NCBI GenBank assembly: GCA_013397075.1
Contig: VWZS01002260.1
Location: forward strand, 310,001 to 374,000
DNA from: Rhabdornis inornatus
Lineage: Eukaryota > Chordata > Aves > Passeriformes > Rhabdornithidae
DNA length: 64,000 bases
Direction of reading: 5' to 3'
Shown here: positions 37,801-49,800 of the stretch, piece after piece
How positions within the stretch are numbered: position 1 is the first letter of the stretch
How the letters are laid out: every line of letters begins with the position of its first letter
Made by a program: the position numbers and the translations under genes
The notes under the pieces: model-generated
Told to the model about the DNA's origin: nothing
Databases searched by the model: none
What the model saw: only the letters and a program-made list of their open reading frames with translations

Positions 37801-40800
37801 CACAGGACCTCAGCATTTCTGAACTCAGAATGCAGTTACCACTTTTGCCTGGTAAAGATCTGCAAAGAAAAAGCCCATTTCAAACACCTAGCTTGTGATT
37901 CGTGCATGAGCAGTTCTGCATCAAGTGGGACTGCTGCAGTGGGCAGGTGTAGCACAGAGCACTGGACCAGTACCTGATGTGCATTCTTTCTTTTAGTCTG
38001 AACAGGAAGTGCGAATTACTCAGAGTGAATTTGACCGTCAAGCAGAGATTACCAGGCTGCTGCTGGAAGGAATCAGCAGCACACATGTGAGTTGACAGGT
38101 GTTGAGTGGGAAAGTCAATATCCGGGCACCTTCTAAAAATAGCTGCAGTAAACTGCTTGGGAACTCTGGTCTGTGAGGTTTCACTTCAGTGCATTAAAGC
38201 ATCAAACCATAAGGGTTGGGTTTGGGTTTTTTTTGGGTTTGTTTTTTTTTTTTTTTAATTCTACTTTAATGTCCACTGAATTTAACTTTACTTTCCCATT
38301 AACCTTCAGAATGCAAGAGGTTTCATTTTCATTCTGTATACCCAGCTTGCTATTCATCAGATCAATTGAGTGTTGAAACCACAAAAATGTTTACTCAAGT
38401 ATGTTAATTTTTGTGGCATTTTATCCTGTTTACCTGGTAAATCCAGGCACTATGCCTATCTGGTGTTTATCCTTAAGAGTGCCAGTATTGGCATTGGCAC
38501 CTGAGGAGGTGCCTACTCTTTCTAATGTAGCATGGTGCCCTTTTAGACTAAACACTGGAATTCTTTGCTCTGTTACAGGCACATCATCTCCGATGTCTGA
38601 ATGACTTTGTTGAAGCTCAGATGACCTATTATGCACAATGTTACCAATATATGTTGGATCTCCAGAAACAACTTGGAAGGTAATACTGTATAAATGTCAG
38701 GAAAAAGCTCAGGTTTTGATAAATGCTTATGAATAGCAGGAAAACTTACACAGATATAACAGTGGTGAACACACAGGCATGCTGGACTGAAAGGAAATGT
38801 ATCTGTTCTCAGGTAATTAATATGTAATTACCCAGTGCACCTACTTCCCTAAGCCTACACACAGCATTATGCTTTTTGAGAGTTGATCTACTGAGATTTT
38901 ATGTATTGTGTAATTGAGGAAGGTGAGCTCTTGGTAACCTCATTTAATGTGACAAAAAGGAATTTCTAGAGATTTATTTGTAATCATTCACTTGTCTTAG
39001 GCTTCATGATACTAAACCACTGTGCAATGTGGGAAAAGTTTTTTATACTTCCTGTACATTCCTGTTGCCTCTTAATTTGCTACAGATCATTATCTGACCT
39101 TTCTGATGAAATCCTGTTCTCCACTCTTAACTGAGTTGCCAGCATAGATACTGTATAGGGGGAAATCTGCATCATCCTATCTATTACCCAGAGCACACAC
39201 AGTAGAATGAACAAGTTTGTCTTGTTTACTGTTTCATGTGTTTAGCATTTTTAAAGCAAGAGAAGAAACTGATATTAGTTTGTGCTCTTAATTCTTTTTG
39301 GGTGATTGGTGGGAATGTAGAGACATCTACATTCTTACACTTCATGAAGTTTCTCTATTCTAATTCTTCACAAATCGCCCTTTCTTAGATTTATACAGGT
39401 CATGTAATTTACATGAGTGCATGCTCTGGAGAATTGTCTGTACTTAGTTTACTGTAGTGTCTGTTCTAGGTAACTGTCTCTGAGGTCTCTCTGTTTGTTT
39501 TCTCTGACAAGGAAGTAAAAACAAAAGTGTTTGAGTCTTATCCTTTTCCTGACTTGCAACTTCCTGTGGCATTTGATTTCCTCAGTTTGTTTAAATATAT
39601 AAAGACCTTTTTTTAGTCTTGAAAAAGACTTTAAACTACTAAACTGTAGTTTAAAGTATTTAAAACTTCAGTTTAAAAAAAAAAGCTACATCTTTAAAGT
39701 TACATCCCAATCTCATATACATTCCAGATATTCAACTTTAAAATGTGGTAGCACATAAATACGAGTTGTGGTATTGAAAGCTTGAAATCAAACATTTACA
39801 GTATTAAGGAAAAGCAACTTTTACATTAGGAATTAAATGAAATATATTTACATAACTATTTTGAGAGGATATTTTTAAAATGTGTACTCTTATCCTAGCA
39901 CATTTATCAAACAGCCTTAAACATAATATCCTTATTCTAAGGAAGAACATGTTCCTCTTTAAATTCTATTTTAGGATGTAGAGCTTGTTCAGGAACTGCT
40001 GTTTTTGTTTAAAATTTGTGTAAACTGCTACCAGGTATTTTAAAAATCTATTTGAAGAAAATAGTGCCTTTAGGAAGACAGAAGGATGTAACTTTAGGTG
40101 GCTATGATCTGATTAGTTTTTTAATAAAATTACTATGACTGGTAGAAGACCAAAAAAGCATGGAAGCTTCGTAAAATTCTAAATGCCTCTAAGAGTGAAA
40201 TGAAGTTTCTCTGCCTATGTGGATTAAAATAGTTATGGTATTAAATCTTGGGTGTGTCTTTCCTTCCTTGTGCAAGGAAATCCCACTGAAGTATAAGAGA
40301 GAGCACTGGGACAGGGTCTCAGGTTGTGCTCCTTGCTTTGGGAGTGTCTCCATTTATAGGGATGTGGTGTGTAGCCCTTCCATTGAATAAGCAGATGGGG
40401 GTAGGGTTTGTGTTCTGTGCTCCTGAGGTTATGCAGGCACGAACAGACCAAATAAACAACTTGGGCAGCTCAGCTAGATTTTGTTTGTGTCTGCCAGTGC
40501 TGTGTTGGTTAACACATAGTGCTGAGTTATACAGCTTTTCACACATCTAAGAATGGTATTGTGCAATATTCTCATATAAAAGCCAAGAACTGTGAAGGAC
40601 TGAGTTTCCTTCTGAGGTTGTTGATGCACCAGAGGCATTCAGCCTCTGAGTTCAGTTTGTTACTTGAAATGGAAACTTGGTTCTCAGAGGAGATGCATAT
40701 TATGTTTTACCTGGGTCAGAACCTAGGGTATAAACCCCTTCCTGGTTCCAAAGCTGAGCACTGATCTTCCTGATGTACACTCCAGAGGCAGCTGTAAGGA

Positions 40801-43800
40801 AAGTGGGGGAAAACTTGTACTCAATTCTCTTTAGATAGACATGTTTTTATGGATGTTTCTCTTCAAGGCAGCACCAGCTGCTTATCTCTGTACTGCCTTC
40901 CCCTCCTGTGAGGCTGGATTGATTCTTTAAATCAAATCTCCCTTTTTTCTTATTTTCAGTTCCTCAGAATGAACTAAACAAATCTATTTCAAATATTCTG
41001 ATGCTCTGGCTGCTTTTTTTCTTCCTGATAACTGCTTTTGCTCTGAAGTTTCTCAGCTTCCCTGATAGACAAATGTAAGCTGTGGCATAAATTTTTTTTC
41101 AGGTTATCTATTATTAGTATCTTACTCTAAAAGCTGTGAAATTCCTGTTACTCAAGCATTCAAAATAAAAAACCCTGAAACAGACAACCTCTGTATAGCT
41201 GAAAGCTTCCAGTAAAATGCCTTACATATGGCTTTGCAAAAGGAGTGAGACTTAATGCCCCACTGATTGACAGAGTGGTTATAAAGTTTTGGCTTTCTGT
41301 TCCACTGACTGTACAAACCAGTGACCCTTTGAACTGAGCAGAATGACTTACAGGTAATTACTGTGTTAACTGAGAACAGGTTTAGCAGTATATTAAACGG
41401 TCATTTAGCAATATTGAGAAACAGCTGATTGTCATTTAAAATTGAATCACTCTGGTTGAATGCCAGCTAATCAAGTAATAAATACATCATGAGGCACAGC
41501 TGAGTTACACCTATAGAAACATGGGGTCTGGTTTTGGCTCCCTTTGTTCTGCTTGTTTGATTTGTTCAGGGAACATGATGAACTAGTTTGAAAAACTAAT
41601 CTAGCAAATGGAAAAAAAAAATTGGTGGGGTTGCAGTCTCTTCTTGGTGAGTTGAACCAGCTCTTTATGATCAAGTGGGGTCAAGGTAAACCAGAGGGGG
41701 AAGTGGTACTTCCTGGTTTGCAGCTTACTACAAAGCTTTTACAGTAGTAGTAAGCTGCAACTTAAATTCAGAACAATTTCCTGAAAGTCTTCCCAATTTT
41801 TCCATGCAATTCGGTCTGACTGTCAAGGGGCTAGTGGTGTCCTTCATGTTACACTGCTGCTCCTTCCTTTCAGTCAGATACAATTGTGACTGCAAGGTGA
41901 ACATGTTTAAAAAGCTATCCTTATGGAAAGTTAGCAATCTTCCTGATTTTTGGTTAGTTCAGATTGTTGAATCAAAAGCAGCAGATTGCTAGATCTGACT
42001 CAAATGATAGAGAATTAACATTTGTGCAAAAAAGGGATATAGGAATGGGTCCACTCTGGTGGCACTGTGCATTTACCAGGTTAAGTATGGTGTGAACCTG
42101 GAACCTTGTGTGCAGGACTGCTGCAGCTGTTACAGATATGAGCTGCATTATTGCCGCATGAACCAAAAATTAGTTGCTGCATTGATGGGTTTAGTTTTTA
42201 CCTGCATCAGCTCGCTGAAACAGCTCCTCTTATGATCATATGAGCACCATTAATGTTGCAGATATGGTTATGGGAATATACTGGTCTGGATTTACGTGAG
42301 TAGAATTGCCACTGAACTCCACCTTCAGAAAGAATCTGACTGGGCAGCATAGGTGGGAAGGGATGATACGAGGCTGTTTTCTAGTGGGTTCATATGTATG
42401 GTATAGATAGATCTTCCTTATGTCAAAAGAGCAGGCAAAAAGGAGGGGGGAGGTAATATGCCTGTATCCCAGATGTTAATGGAAAAGTATCTATGTAGAA
42501 GAACTGAGGGAAGTTCATGTAGGAATTCACTGGTCAAAAGAACGGAAGGAAATGCAACTACAGTTCCAGGTCATTATGACTCAGTCTAACTCCTAGTTGC
42601 TGGCCCTTTTTTACTGCTCAGCTCTGCCACTTTTTAAAACCTCTCTTGACCTCCTCTTAAGGTAGAATCAAGATGGGTGCTAGCAACAAGTAAGGCAGCA
42701 AAGACACAAGAAATTGTTACATCACCTGCTAAATATGAGTTTGGTCTGCCATGGAACTGCATCCCAGAATGTAGGGCAGAGTGACATGAGGTATCCTCAG
42801 AGCTCATCATTGCTGCTCCATTCTCCTACTCCACTGCCCCAAAATCTCTTGCTGCTGTGCTCTCCTTTTTGCTCCTTCTATTTTTCAGTCATGTTATTTT
42901 GTGCTTTCCCTTGTATCTGCTCTGTCACTCATAACAGTTTTTTGTGACTGAGCTCATTAACTAAGTAGGAGATTATACACTTTTTTTCCCCTCTTTTTCA
43001 GTCAGGTTAATGAGTTTAATTGACTTCATGGGAGGGTCTGGCAAGCACTACAGCTGGCACTGAGCAAGTAGCAGCCTGACCTAGAAATGAGGAGCTTAAG
43101 TTGATAGAAGTTAATTTTTAGTGCAAAAAATATTTTTTGTTTTACAGCATGAAGTTAGCTGAATCAATGAACTGATTTAGATTACAAGAATAGTTGTGTG
43201 GTTTTTCTTGCTTTCAGAGGGAGCCTGTGGTTTTAAGTTGTATTGTATTTCCCTGATCTGATTCGTCAGCACAATCTTTTGTGTAACCACATAATTGAGG
43301 AATGAGCAGGAGGAGGTGGAGGCTACTTTTCCTGGCAGAGCTGTCAAAAGAAATGTTTATCTAAGTACAGTCTGAATTAAGTTTGACCAACAGTGCTTTC
43401 TTAGTTTTGCCTTCAAGAGACAAATATCCAGTGTTTTTTTAAGGTGACGGTATTTATTTTAAATTACATTGATTTGATTTATGCTGCTTATCAGGAACAA
43501 GTATCTTTATTTATGCTATACAACTCTCAGTGCTGTTGTCATACTGCTGTCTACTGGTGTTTATTGCTGATGAAAATAAGAAGGCTAATTTAGGCATGGG
43601 AGCATGTATAATGCCCTGTGTAAGATAGATTCACTCAGAAATCTTATTCTTATTTTTCTCTCACAGCTTTCCATCTACTTTCCTCTCCAACAACAATCAG
43701 TCTTCCACAACTCCTGTGCAGAGTGTTTCTTCTCCCTCAGTCTTGGCTTCAGCCTCTGCTTCATTGCCTTCAGTAAGCAATTCAGTGGTTACTTCAGGCC

Positions 43801-44987
43801 TCAGTGAACTGAAGTCATCAAGTGGCAGCAGAAAAGCAAGAGTTCTCTATGATTATGATGCTGCAAACAGCAGTGAATTATCTCTACTTGCAGATGAGGT
43901 AAGAGTTTCCTATGTACCTGAATCACTTGAAAGTAAAATGGGAATGCTTGTGAGTAGCCAGTTCAAATGTGCTACATCTAAAAGTCTGTGTAGTTTATTT
44001 TAGTCTGTGTAGTTGATTTTTTTAAATTAAATTTCAATAATACCCTTGGAGCATTGTCCTGTACCTTTATGTCCTAATATTCTCAACGTCTGTGACACCA
44101 TCTCAGCTTGCAAGAACATTTGCTAGGCAGTCAAGACACAGTTCTGCTGTCTACTTTTCACCACACTTTTAGCACTATTATCAATATGATTAGTCTTTCA
44201 AAACGTTGAGTTTTGCAATTTGGGAAGAATATGAAAATACAGCTACTTCTTGCTTTGATGGTGAAGGCTGTGCTGTGTTTATTCCTGTTCAGATGCAGTC
44301 ATAAGTCAGAGAGTCTATACAAAGCAGATGGAGATAGATGATGAAGCACAGTGCTGGAACAGAGTTCCGCCTGGTGAAGCGAATGTAGCTTAATACTGAA
44401 GAAGAAAATTTTTAAAAAATCAGTATTTTTGGGTTTTAAAATATTCATTACTTCAATATTTTTGACTTTTTTCTTATTTAGAGTGACTTAGGTAGAAGCT
44501 GTGGGCTTAGATTTTCTGTGAAGATATAGCACAACACCATCTGTCTTTCTGTAATGCACTCCATAGAAGTTTCTTTTAGGTTGCCTGTTTAGGCTGAGGG
44601 TGGATACACAAGATTTAAAGATAAAGCATAATAGAAAATAAACAGTAATGAATAGAATTTCAACAAAGTGCTTTAAAATATGACACTGTGTCTGTTCTTT
44701 TCTATGGACCAGTGAAATAATTTTTATGAGCATTAGACTATGTTCCATGGACGCTCATATTAAATGCTCTGTTTAACCTGGTTAATCTCAATTCCAAGAC
44801 ACTGGAAATCACATGAAGGTAGATATGAACTCTCTTCCCTGCAAACAAAGTTTATAATAATGTGTTTCTCTTTTTGTAGGTGATAACAGTGTACAGTATC
44901 CCTGGCATGGATTCAGACTGGCTGATGGGTGAAAGGGGAAATCAGAAAGGCAAAGTGCCTATTACTTATTTAGAACTGCTAAACTAA
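22744..44987 (+). CDS. SH3GLB1: SH3GLB1, endophilin-B1 (Bif-1), complete coding region
   Basis: Nine constitutive coding exons total 1101 nt (366 residues; human 365): 22744-22815, 25449-25590, 28154-28282, 29969-30102, 30489-30581, 37997-38086, 38579-38679, 43667-43898 and 44880-44987. Two optional in-frame exons at 32617-32655 and 34091-34114 add 21 residues. The protein begins with the membrane-inserting amphipathic helix MNIMDFNVKKLAADAGTFLS, continues as an N-BAR domain to about residue 250, then a variable Ser/Thr-rich linker, and ends in an SH3 domain (ARVLYDYDAA ... DSDWLMGERG ... GKVPITYLELLN). It bends membranes, binds Beclin-1/UVRAG in autophagosome formation, promotes Bax/Bak activation and affects mitochondrial dynamics. 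All splice sites are GT-AG. The only clear divergence from human is in the linker. Confidence 0.98.
22932..23056. repeat. Right copy of the 125-bp duplication, in SH3GLB1 intron 1
   Basis: It begins one base after the single N at 22931 and continues smoothly into intron sequence at 23057. This copy is probably the correctly placed one. Confidence 0.85.
25449..25590 (+). CDS. SH3GLB1: SH3GLB1 coding exon 2
   Basis: Acceptor ACTTGCAG; FTEEKLGQAEKTELDAHLEN and on to VLLQPNP, plus one base; donor GTAAGG. N-BAR helix 1. Confidence 0.98.
26764..26797. repeat. Perfect 14-bp inverted repeat with 6-nt loop
   Basis: Arms AGCTTTGAATATTG and CAATATTCAAAGCT flank the loop AAGCAG in SH3GLB1 intron 2. Past one A/G mismatch the stem continues about four more pairs (26759-26802). 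Confidence 0.85.
28154..28282 (+). CDS. SH3GLB1: SH3GLB1 coding exon 3
   Basis: Acceptor TTTTTAG; encodes ARIEEFVYEKLDRKAPS and NPELLGQYMIDAGNEFGPG; donor GTAAGA. Confidence 0.98.
29969..30102 (+). CDS. SH3GLB1: SH3GLB1 coding exon 4
   Basis: Acceptor CCCTTGCAG; encodes NALIKCGETQKRIGAADREL through FIEGDYKTIT; donor GTAAGT, phase 0. Confidence 0.98.
30489..30581 (+). CDS. SH3GLB1: SH3GLB1 coding exon 5
   Basis: 31 codons KERKLLQNKRLDLDAAKTRL to KVAEARAA, donor GTAAGT. The optional exons insert directly after this one. Confidence 0.98.
31886..31922. repeat. AT/TATG dinucleotide and tetranucleotide microsatellite
   Basis: Alternating TATATA, CATA and TGTATG units form an imperfect self-complementary tract in SH3GLB1 intron 5. 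Confidence 0.8.
32617..32655 (+). CDS. SH3GLB1: SH3GLB1 optional exon (Bif-1b/c insert, part 1)
   Basis: 39 nt in phase 0 between acceptor ACACTTAAG and donor GTAAAT, encoding QLNTSQPEENNIM. It aligns residue for residue in length with human QLNSARLEGDNIM, the first half of the 21-residue neuronal insert. Confidence 0.9.
34091..34114 (+). CDS. SH3GLB1: SH3GLB1 24-nt microexon (Bif-1b/c insert, part 2)
   Basis: Acceptor GACTAG and donor GTAAGT bracket IWAEEVTK, identical to the human insert. A microexon of this size is typically neuron-specific (SRRM4-type regulation, from family knowledge). Confidence 0.93.
37997..38086 (+). CDS. SH3GLB1: SH3GLB1 coding exon 6
   Basis: Acceptor CTTTTAG; 30 codons SEQEVRITQSEFDRQAEITR to SSTH; donor GTGAGT. 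Confidence 0.98.
38579..38679 (+). CDS. SH3GLB1: SH3GLB1 coding exon 7
   Basis: Acceptor GTTACAG; encodes AHHLRCLNDFVEAQMTYYAQ through DLQKQLG plus AG; donor GTAATA. End of the N-BAR domain. Confidence 0.98.
39628..39657. repeat. 12-bp inverted repeat
   Basis: Arms ACTTTAAACTAC and GTAGTTTAAAGT flank a 6-nt loop in SH3GLB1 intron sequence. AT-rich, likely incidental. Confidence 0.7.
41718..41760. repeat. Perfect 14-bp inverted repeat with 15-nt loop
   Basis: Arms TTGCAGCTTACTAC and GTAGTAAGCTGCAA in the intron before coding exon 8. It could be the remnant of a short terminal-inverted-repeat element or a structured intronic RNA; no target duplication recognised. Confidence 0.8.
43667..43898 (+). 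CDS. SH3GLB1: SH3GLB1 coding exon 8
   Basis: Acceptor CTCACAG; Ser/Thr-rich linker followed by the SH3 start SRKARVLYDYDAANSSELSL and LADE; donor GTAAGA. The linker differs most from human. Confidence 0.97.
44880..44987 (+). CDS. SH3GLB1: SH3GLB1 terminal coding exon 9
   Basis: Acceptor TTTTTGTAG; 35 codons VITVYSIPGMDSDWLMGERG to YLELLN and TAA. Completes the SH3 domain. Confidence 0.98.
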   Translation: MITVYSIPGMDSDWLMGERGNQKGKVPITYLELLN

Positions 44988-45331
44988 ATGGTTGGCCTGA
45001 ATAGAGACTGTCAATTATGGCAACAACATATTTATATACAATTAACGTTATGTAAGCAGGTTTATGTGTCTTCCATGTTATTGTCTTGAGGGACAAATAC
45101 CAGCCATTAAAAACTGGCTTTTCTGCCAGCATGGTTGCACGGTCAATACTCTATTCAAACTTAATGAGTTTAAAGCTTTTACTTCATGTGCCAAGAACGT
45201 TTCCTACAGATTTGTTTCTACTGAAGTTTTCACTAATACAAGCTTCTACTTTTGAGTAATCTAGATTGAAAGCAGGAGGTACTGTTTTCTACTGAAATTT
45301 TTCATTAATGGCAAAGCTTTTCTTCACATGA

Positions 45332-45337
45332 AATAAA
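45332..45337 (+). terminator. SH3GLB1: Proximal polyadenylation signal of SH3GLB1
   Basis: AATAAA about 345 nt after the stop codon. Confidence 0.5.
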
Positions 45338-46842
45338 CTTATTGTGAACTGATGCAGGTGTAATGCATGTTATTTGAATAACCAAAACCAAATGTGAAAC
45401 ATAAACCATGTGGTTCTGTTCCAAACACCAGTGGAGCTCAGATGTGCTGAGGCACGCATGGATTCTGCTGAGTGTCTTGCACATTTAGTCACCTCTGAAA
45501 ACTTTAGGCAAGTTCCCAGTATGCTGAGATTTTAAGCTGCACATAAGTGGATTGACACAAAGTAGGGACATACGTTCTGACTTGTTTTTAACCTTGTCTT
45601 GTTTTTTTTCCTTTAATTGCTTTCCAGAAAAGAGTCTAATTCAGTTTGATTAGTAATTATAAAAATTCTTTCAACTGCAAATCAGCCTTTATGTTAAATT
45701 AGCACTGCATTTTGCTAACCAAATATGCACTGTCTTCCTACATTTAAGTAGTTTTATAGATGAGCACACAATTGTTCAGAGTATAGGTTATAATGAAATT
45801 CTGCATCCCTACTTCTTATGCAACAGTTTATTGTCATGTTCGAATTGGATTCAATTAGTGGTAGGTATTTCGCTTTGCAAGAGAATCTCCTTTCAATGCA
45901 GGAAGGAAAAAATGTTTTGAATCTAAAAATGGCTTTATCAAAGGTAGTATTATTTGTAAATTAAAAAAAAAATTCCTAAACACTGCACCCTTGAGCGTTT
46001 CATAAGTAGCAGATTTTTAAGGCTGTAAAAAGATTTAAAAAGTGTAGTTGAGGGGAATCTTCATTCTTTTCTTTTAGTTTCAGTATGTTTAGTTAATTGG
46101 ACACCTGGAAGGAAAGGGTTGGACTTGTAGGAGGAAACTCCATCCATCTAGAAGGAAATTCTTCTCCTTGCAGATGATGCAACGTTACCAGAAGTCCACT
46201 TTAGCTCTGAGGGAACCACTGGTATGATGCTTAGCTAACTGCTTCTGAGCAGCAACTTTGTTTGCAATGACATTTCCTTAACACCTTTTAACATTGTCAT
46301 TACAAGCATGTAGTGATGAAACATTCACCAATAGAAATTACTTCAGTGGGATGGATAAAACTATATTAATTTAGATGTTATGGCTGTTTAATTAAAAAGC
46401 GATGACTTTTATTTTGAATTTCACTTCCAAAAATACCTTTCATTTTTTTGAGTGCAGAAGTTACATTATAACAAATATATCACATTGGTTCATCAATTGC
46501 AACCTTCTTGGGGTAACTACCAAGAAAATCCTAAATGTATTCTGTCTATTAAATGTAAATATTAGAAGAATAATAATAATAGCTGCTGATGAAGTAGAAA
46601 TGCCCATGAATCATTCATGATGCATTAAATAAAATTAATAAGAAGATAAAACCCTACAGTATAGAAGCAAGAAGACTGAACCATTTAACCACATGGTGAT
46701 CTTCTGCAGTCCTCTCTAATATGAACTGCTATCAAATGTTTTTACATTAAAATCAATGTTGTTCATTTGACTTAATTTGTAGAATATTCAAGATAATTTT
46801 AAAAAATTGCTATACTGCACTATGTACTTTGTATTTAAGTGC

Positions 46843-46848
46843 AATAAA
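46843..46848 (+). terminator. SH3GLB1: Distal polyadenylation signal of SH3GLB1
   Basis: AATAAA in the context GTGCAATAAAATGTT, about 1.86 kb after the stop codon. Confidence 0.55.
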
Positions 46849-46868
46849 ATGTTACAGAGCAGCATTTT

Positions 46869-49800
46869 AAATTATGATGGCGATTTAGTGAAATCTGAGT
46901 AGTACATCTATGTGAAGGCAACATTTGGCAGCAGTCAAAATTACTTTTTGTTATATGTCAGCAGCTTAAGCTGTGTGAGAGAAATTGAAGTTGACTCTCC
47001 ATCTAAAAAACCGGAAAATCCATATTCTCAGTTCTCCCTGTTTTTGTTTAATTTCAGCCCAAAAGTAATTTAAGTAAAGAAACTTGTTACTGTTTTCTCA
47101 AACTCACCTATTTTGAGATTCCCTGTTGTACCCCTGAGAAGGCGAGCTGGTAGAACAGTGCTTGTTTGCACTTGTGTTACACAGAATAGAACTTTACTGC
47201 AGGTAGTCCCAAAACTCAATCTCTCTGTGTGTCACTTTGTTGGCAACTTTCAAGCAGAATTTGACGGAAAGTTTTTGGTTTTGTTTGCTGACTCAATGAT
47301 TTTTGCAACAAATGTGAAAGTGACTAATTTTGGCTTTGGGTCTCTTCTTTCTTTGGTTGAATTTCCTGTTTTCTTAGAACAAGCTTTACTGGTTGAAAGG
47401 AGAAGAAGTAAAATAGGCCAAAAAAATCCTATATGAAAGTTGTAGACATTTATGAAATCAAATTTCAAACACAGAAAAATATATAGAATATGCATTACCT
47501 TATCTTGCCAAACCAGTTATTAAATGTAAGTGCATTCAGAATGGATACCTAAGGATGTGTGCAGGCAGGGGATAAATACTTCCATTGCTGTTCAATGTAT
47601 GCATTTCTTTTTCCTGTATTCACTGGCATTTTACTTCATTCTAACTAATGATGAGATTTTGAACAATTTCAAGTAGAATAGTCATCACATTTATATTCTG
47701 TAACAAACCTGAGTGAGTTTTCATCACAGCTTATCACTGCTTTCTGTGGCAGATAGGATAAAATACAACATCATTTGTGCCAGTAAATTAATACTTTCAG
47801 AAAACTACATACTAGTTTTATATAACTTCTGCCATAACTGCTGGTTTTTAATGCTTTCTTAGCCAGGTCAAGCTTGAAAATTAACTCTTACTGATTCTGA
47901 ACAGAAATTATGATTTGGCCCTCTTGCAAATAGTGAGATTTTTATAATTTTTGTTACTTCTCTTTCTTTCTAGAGTAGTAGTGTATCTTGGAGCAAAATT
48001 CCTCTACCATATGGAAATTTTGACCACAGGTAAAGCCATCAGTATGTAATGTCTAATTGAGACAAATGTGTGTGGGAAGGTGGAAGATGGAAAAAAAATC
48101 TGTAGTGTGTGACTGTGCAAAGATACTGAACTTAGCAGAGCTCTGCCCAAACTAATTAATCTTCTGAAATGCAAGCATAATTGGCTCACAAACAGCAGTG
48201 TGTTAGTACAGTTCTGTTGCTGCTGGGGTTGGAGCTGGCATTTCTGGATCTCATACACAGCATAGGAATTACTGTGATGCCACAGTGTCACCAGTGCAGT
48301 ATCAATTTACTGAACCTTATGGAAGCTGTAGGAAAGGATAGAGTTAAACCCATATATTCTAGTTGTGAGGATATCCCATATCTTCAAGGAACACTTTAAG
48401 GAGAGTTTCTTGTTACAATACAGATGCTGGAGTAGTGGACTAAAGCAGGCATATGAAGATTGAAAAATATGAAGTTTAATAACTAGGTGCTCTGCTAAAA
48501 TGAACTTGAGAGAATTGCTAACGAGCTGTTTAGGCAATGACCAGCAAGTCCATGTCCAACAGAAGCTTCCGAAAGATGGTTGTGATGTTTTGGGAAGAGA
48601 AGCAAAGTGGGAAATGCCCAAATGTGAAACCTAGAGATATTTTGACAAAACCATGCAAATAATTGGAGTTGATGCATACGCTTAGCATGGGGCTTACAGT
48701 ATGTAACCAATGAAAACGTGTAGGTGTATTCTGGAACAAAGCATTGGCAGAGTAAAATGATAAGAGTGATCCAGATTAAATATTTATATATGGTAGTTGT
48801 AGCTCGATTTTTTTTCTTTTCATGCAGGTAGCTGTACAATTGAGCTCTGAGTTTGGCCACAAAAGACATCTTCATTATTGCATTTTGCTGTGTTGTTCTC
48901 AGTAGAGGAAACATACATGAAGTTTCACTTTTAAATCTGGCCCAGGGAAAAAGGTAACATTAAAACCGTTTTGGTTTTGATATCAATGACACATTTAGAG
49001 TTTAATCTGGGAATTAATTGTAAATCATTAGATTAAATAAAAATCAATTAATTTGATTATCAGCACTGAATAATGGCCTCTTGGATCTGAACACCATCCT
49101 TGAAGAATTGTGCAGGAGTGACCTGAGGTCTATTCTAGGAGCCTAGGTGCAATAATACACAGAAAATTAGTCAATTTGCTCTATAGTGGTTCAAAATAAC
49201 TAGCAATACAAAATCTCAGTGTACTACAGGCAACTCAAGTCTATCTGTGCAGAATGTGGGGTTTCATATGTTATATCTGGGCTTCCCAGTCTCTTCCTAA
49301 AAGAATGCTTTCTACCAAGCACTTCATCAAAATTCAGTCTGATTGTTAGGCAAATGGTTTTTGCTCATCCTTAATACTTGCACCAGTGCATACATAGAGC
49401 CACTTTAAAGATCAATTATCATTTTAATATTCCATGACAATGCTTTTTTACTATGGTCTCAATCAGTTATGCCACAAAATAAACATACGAAGTACAACAT
49501 ATGTAGCTACTTTTGTCAGAAAATGATGATCTTTGCTTGGTTTCTGTGACAAGTTTCTGCTGTCAGCAGTCTCTCTGTCTGGCTTTTTGACTTGATAACA
49601 CCACAAAATTATAATGATGTTCCCTTTCAAGCACAGGCATTTGAGCATTTGTGCTGACTCCAAGTACCAGTGCTATTAAATACAAAGCACTATGAAGGTA
49701 CCCCAGCAGAACCCACTGGGGATACGGATTGCTTTGTGAGGGTTTAGTTTTCTTCAGGAGTAATTATTATCTTCCAGTGTTAAGATACCATGCTAAAATT

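Larger units (their letters stand above)
22816..43666 (+). other. SH3GLB1: SH3GLB1 introns: mostly unique AT-rich sequence
   Basis: Largest introns are 22816-25448, 25591-28153, 34115-37996 and 38680-43666. Apart from the duplicated promoter fragment, three short inverted repeats (26764-26797, 39628-39657, 41718-41760), an AT/TATG microsatellite at about 31886-31922 and T-rich low complexity at about 38219-38257, I see no repeat family, RNA gene or extra coding sequence beyond the two optional exons. Confidence 0.5.
44988..46868 (+). other. SH3GLB1: SH3GLB1 3' untranslated region
   Basis: AT-rich sequence after the stop with AATAAA at 45332-45337 and 46843-46848. The second is followed by sequence with no further gene signals and is taken as the distal poly(A) site. 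A long 3' UTR is usual for this gene. Confidence 0.6.

Noticed and set aside
47113..47436. 107-codon plus-strand frame downstream of SH3GLB1
   Set aside because: Starts at a non-ATG codon, has no flanking signals and resembles no family known to me.
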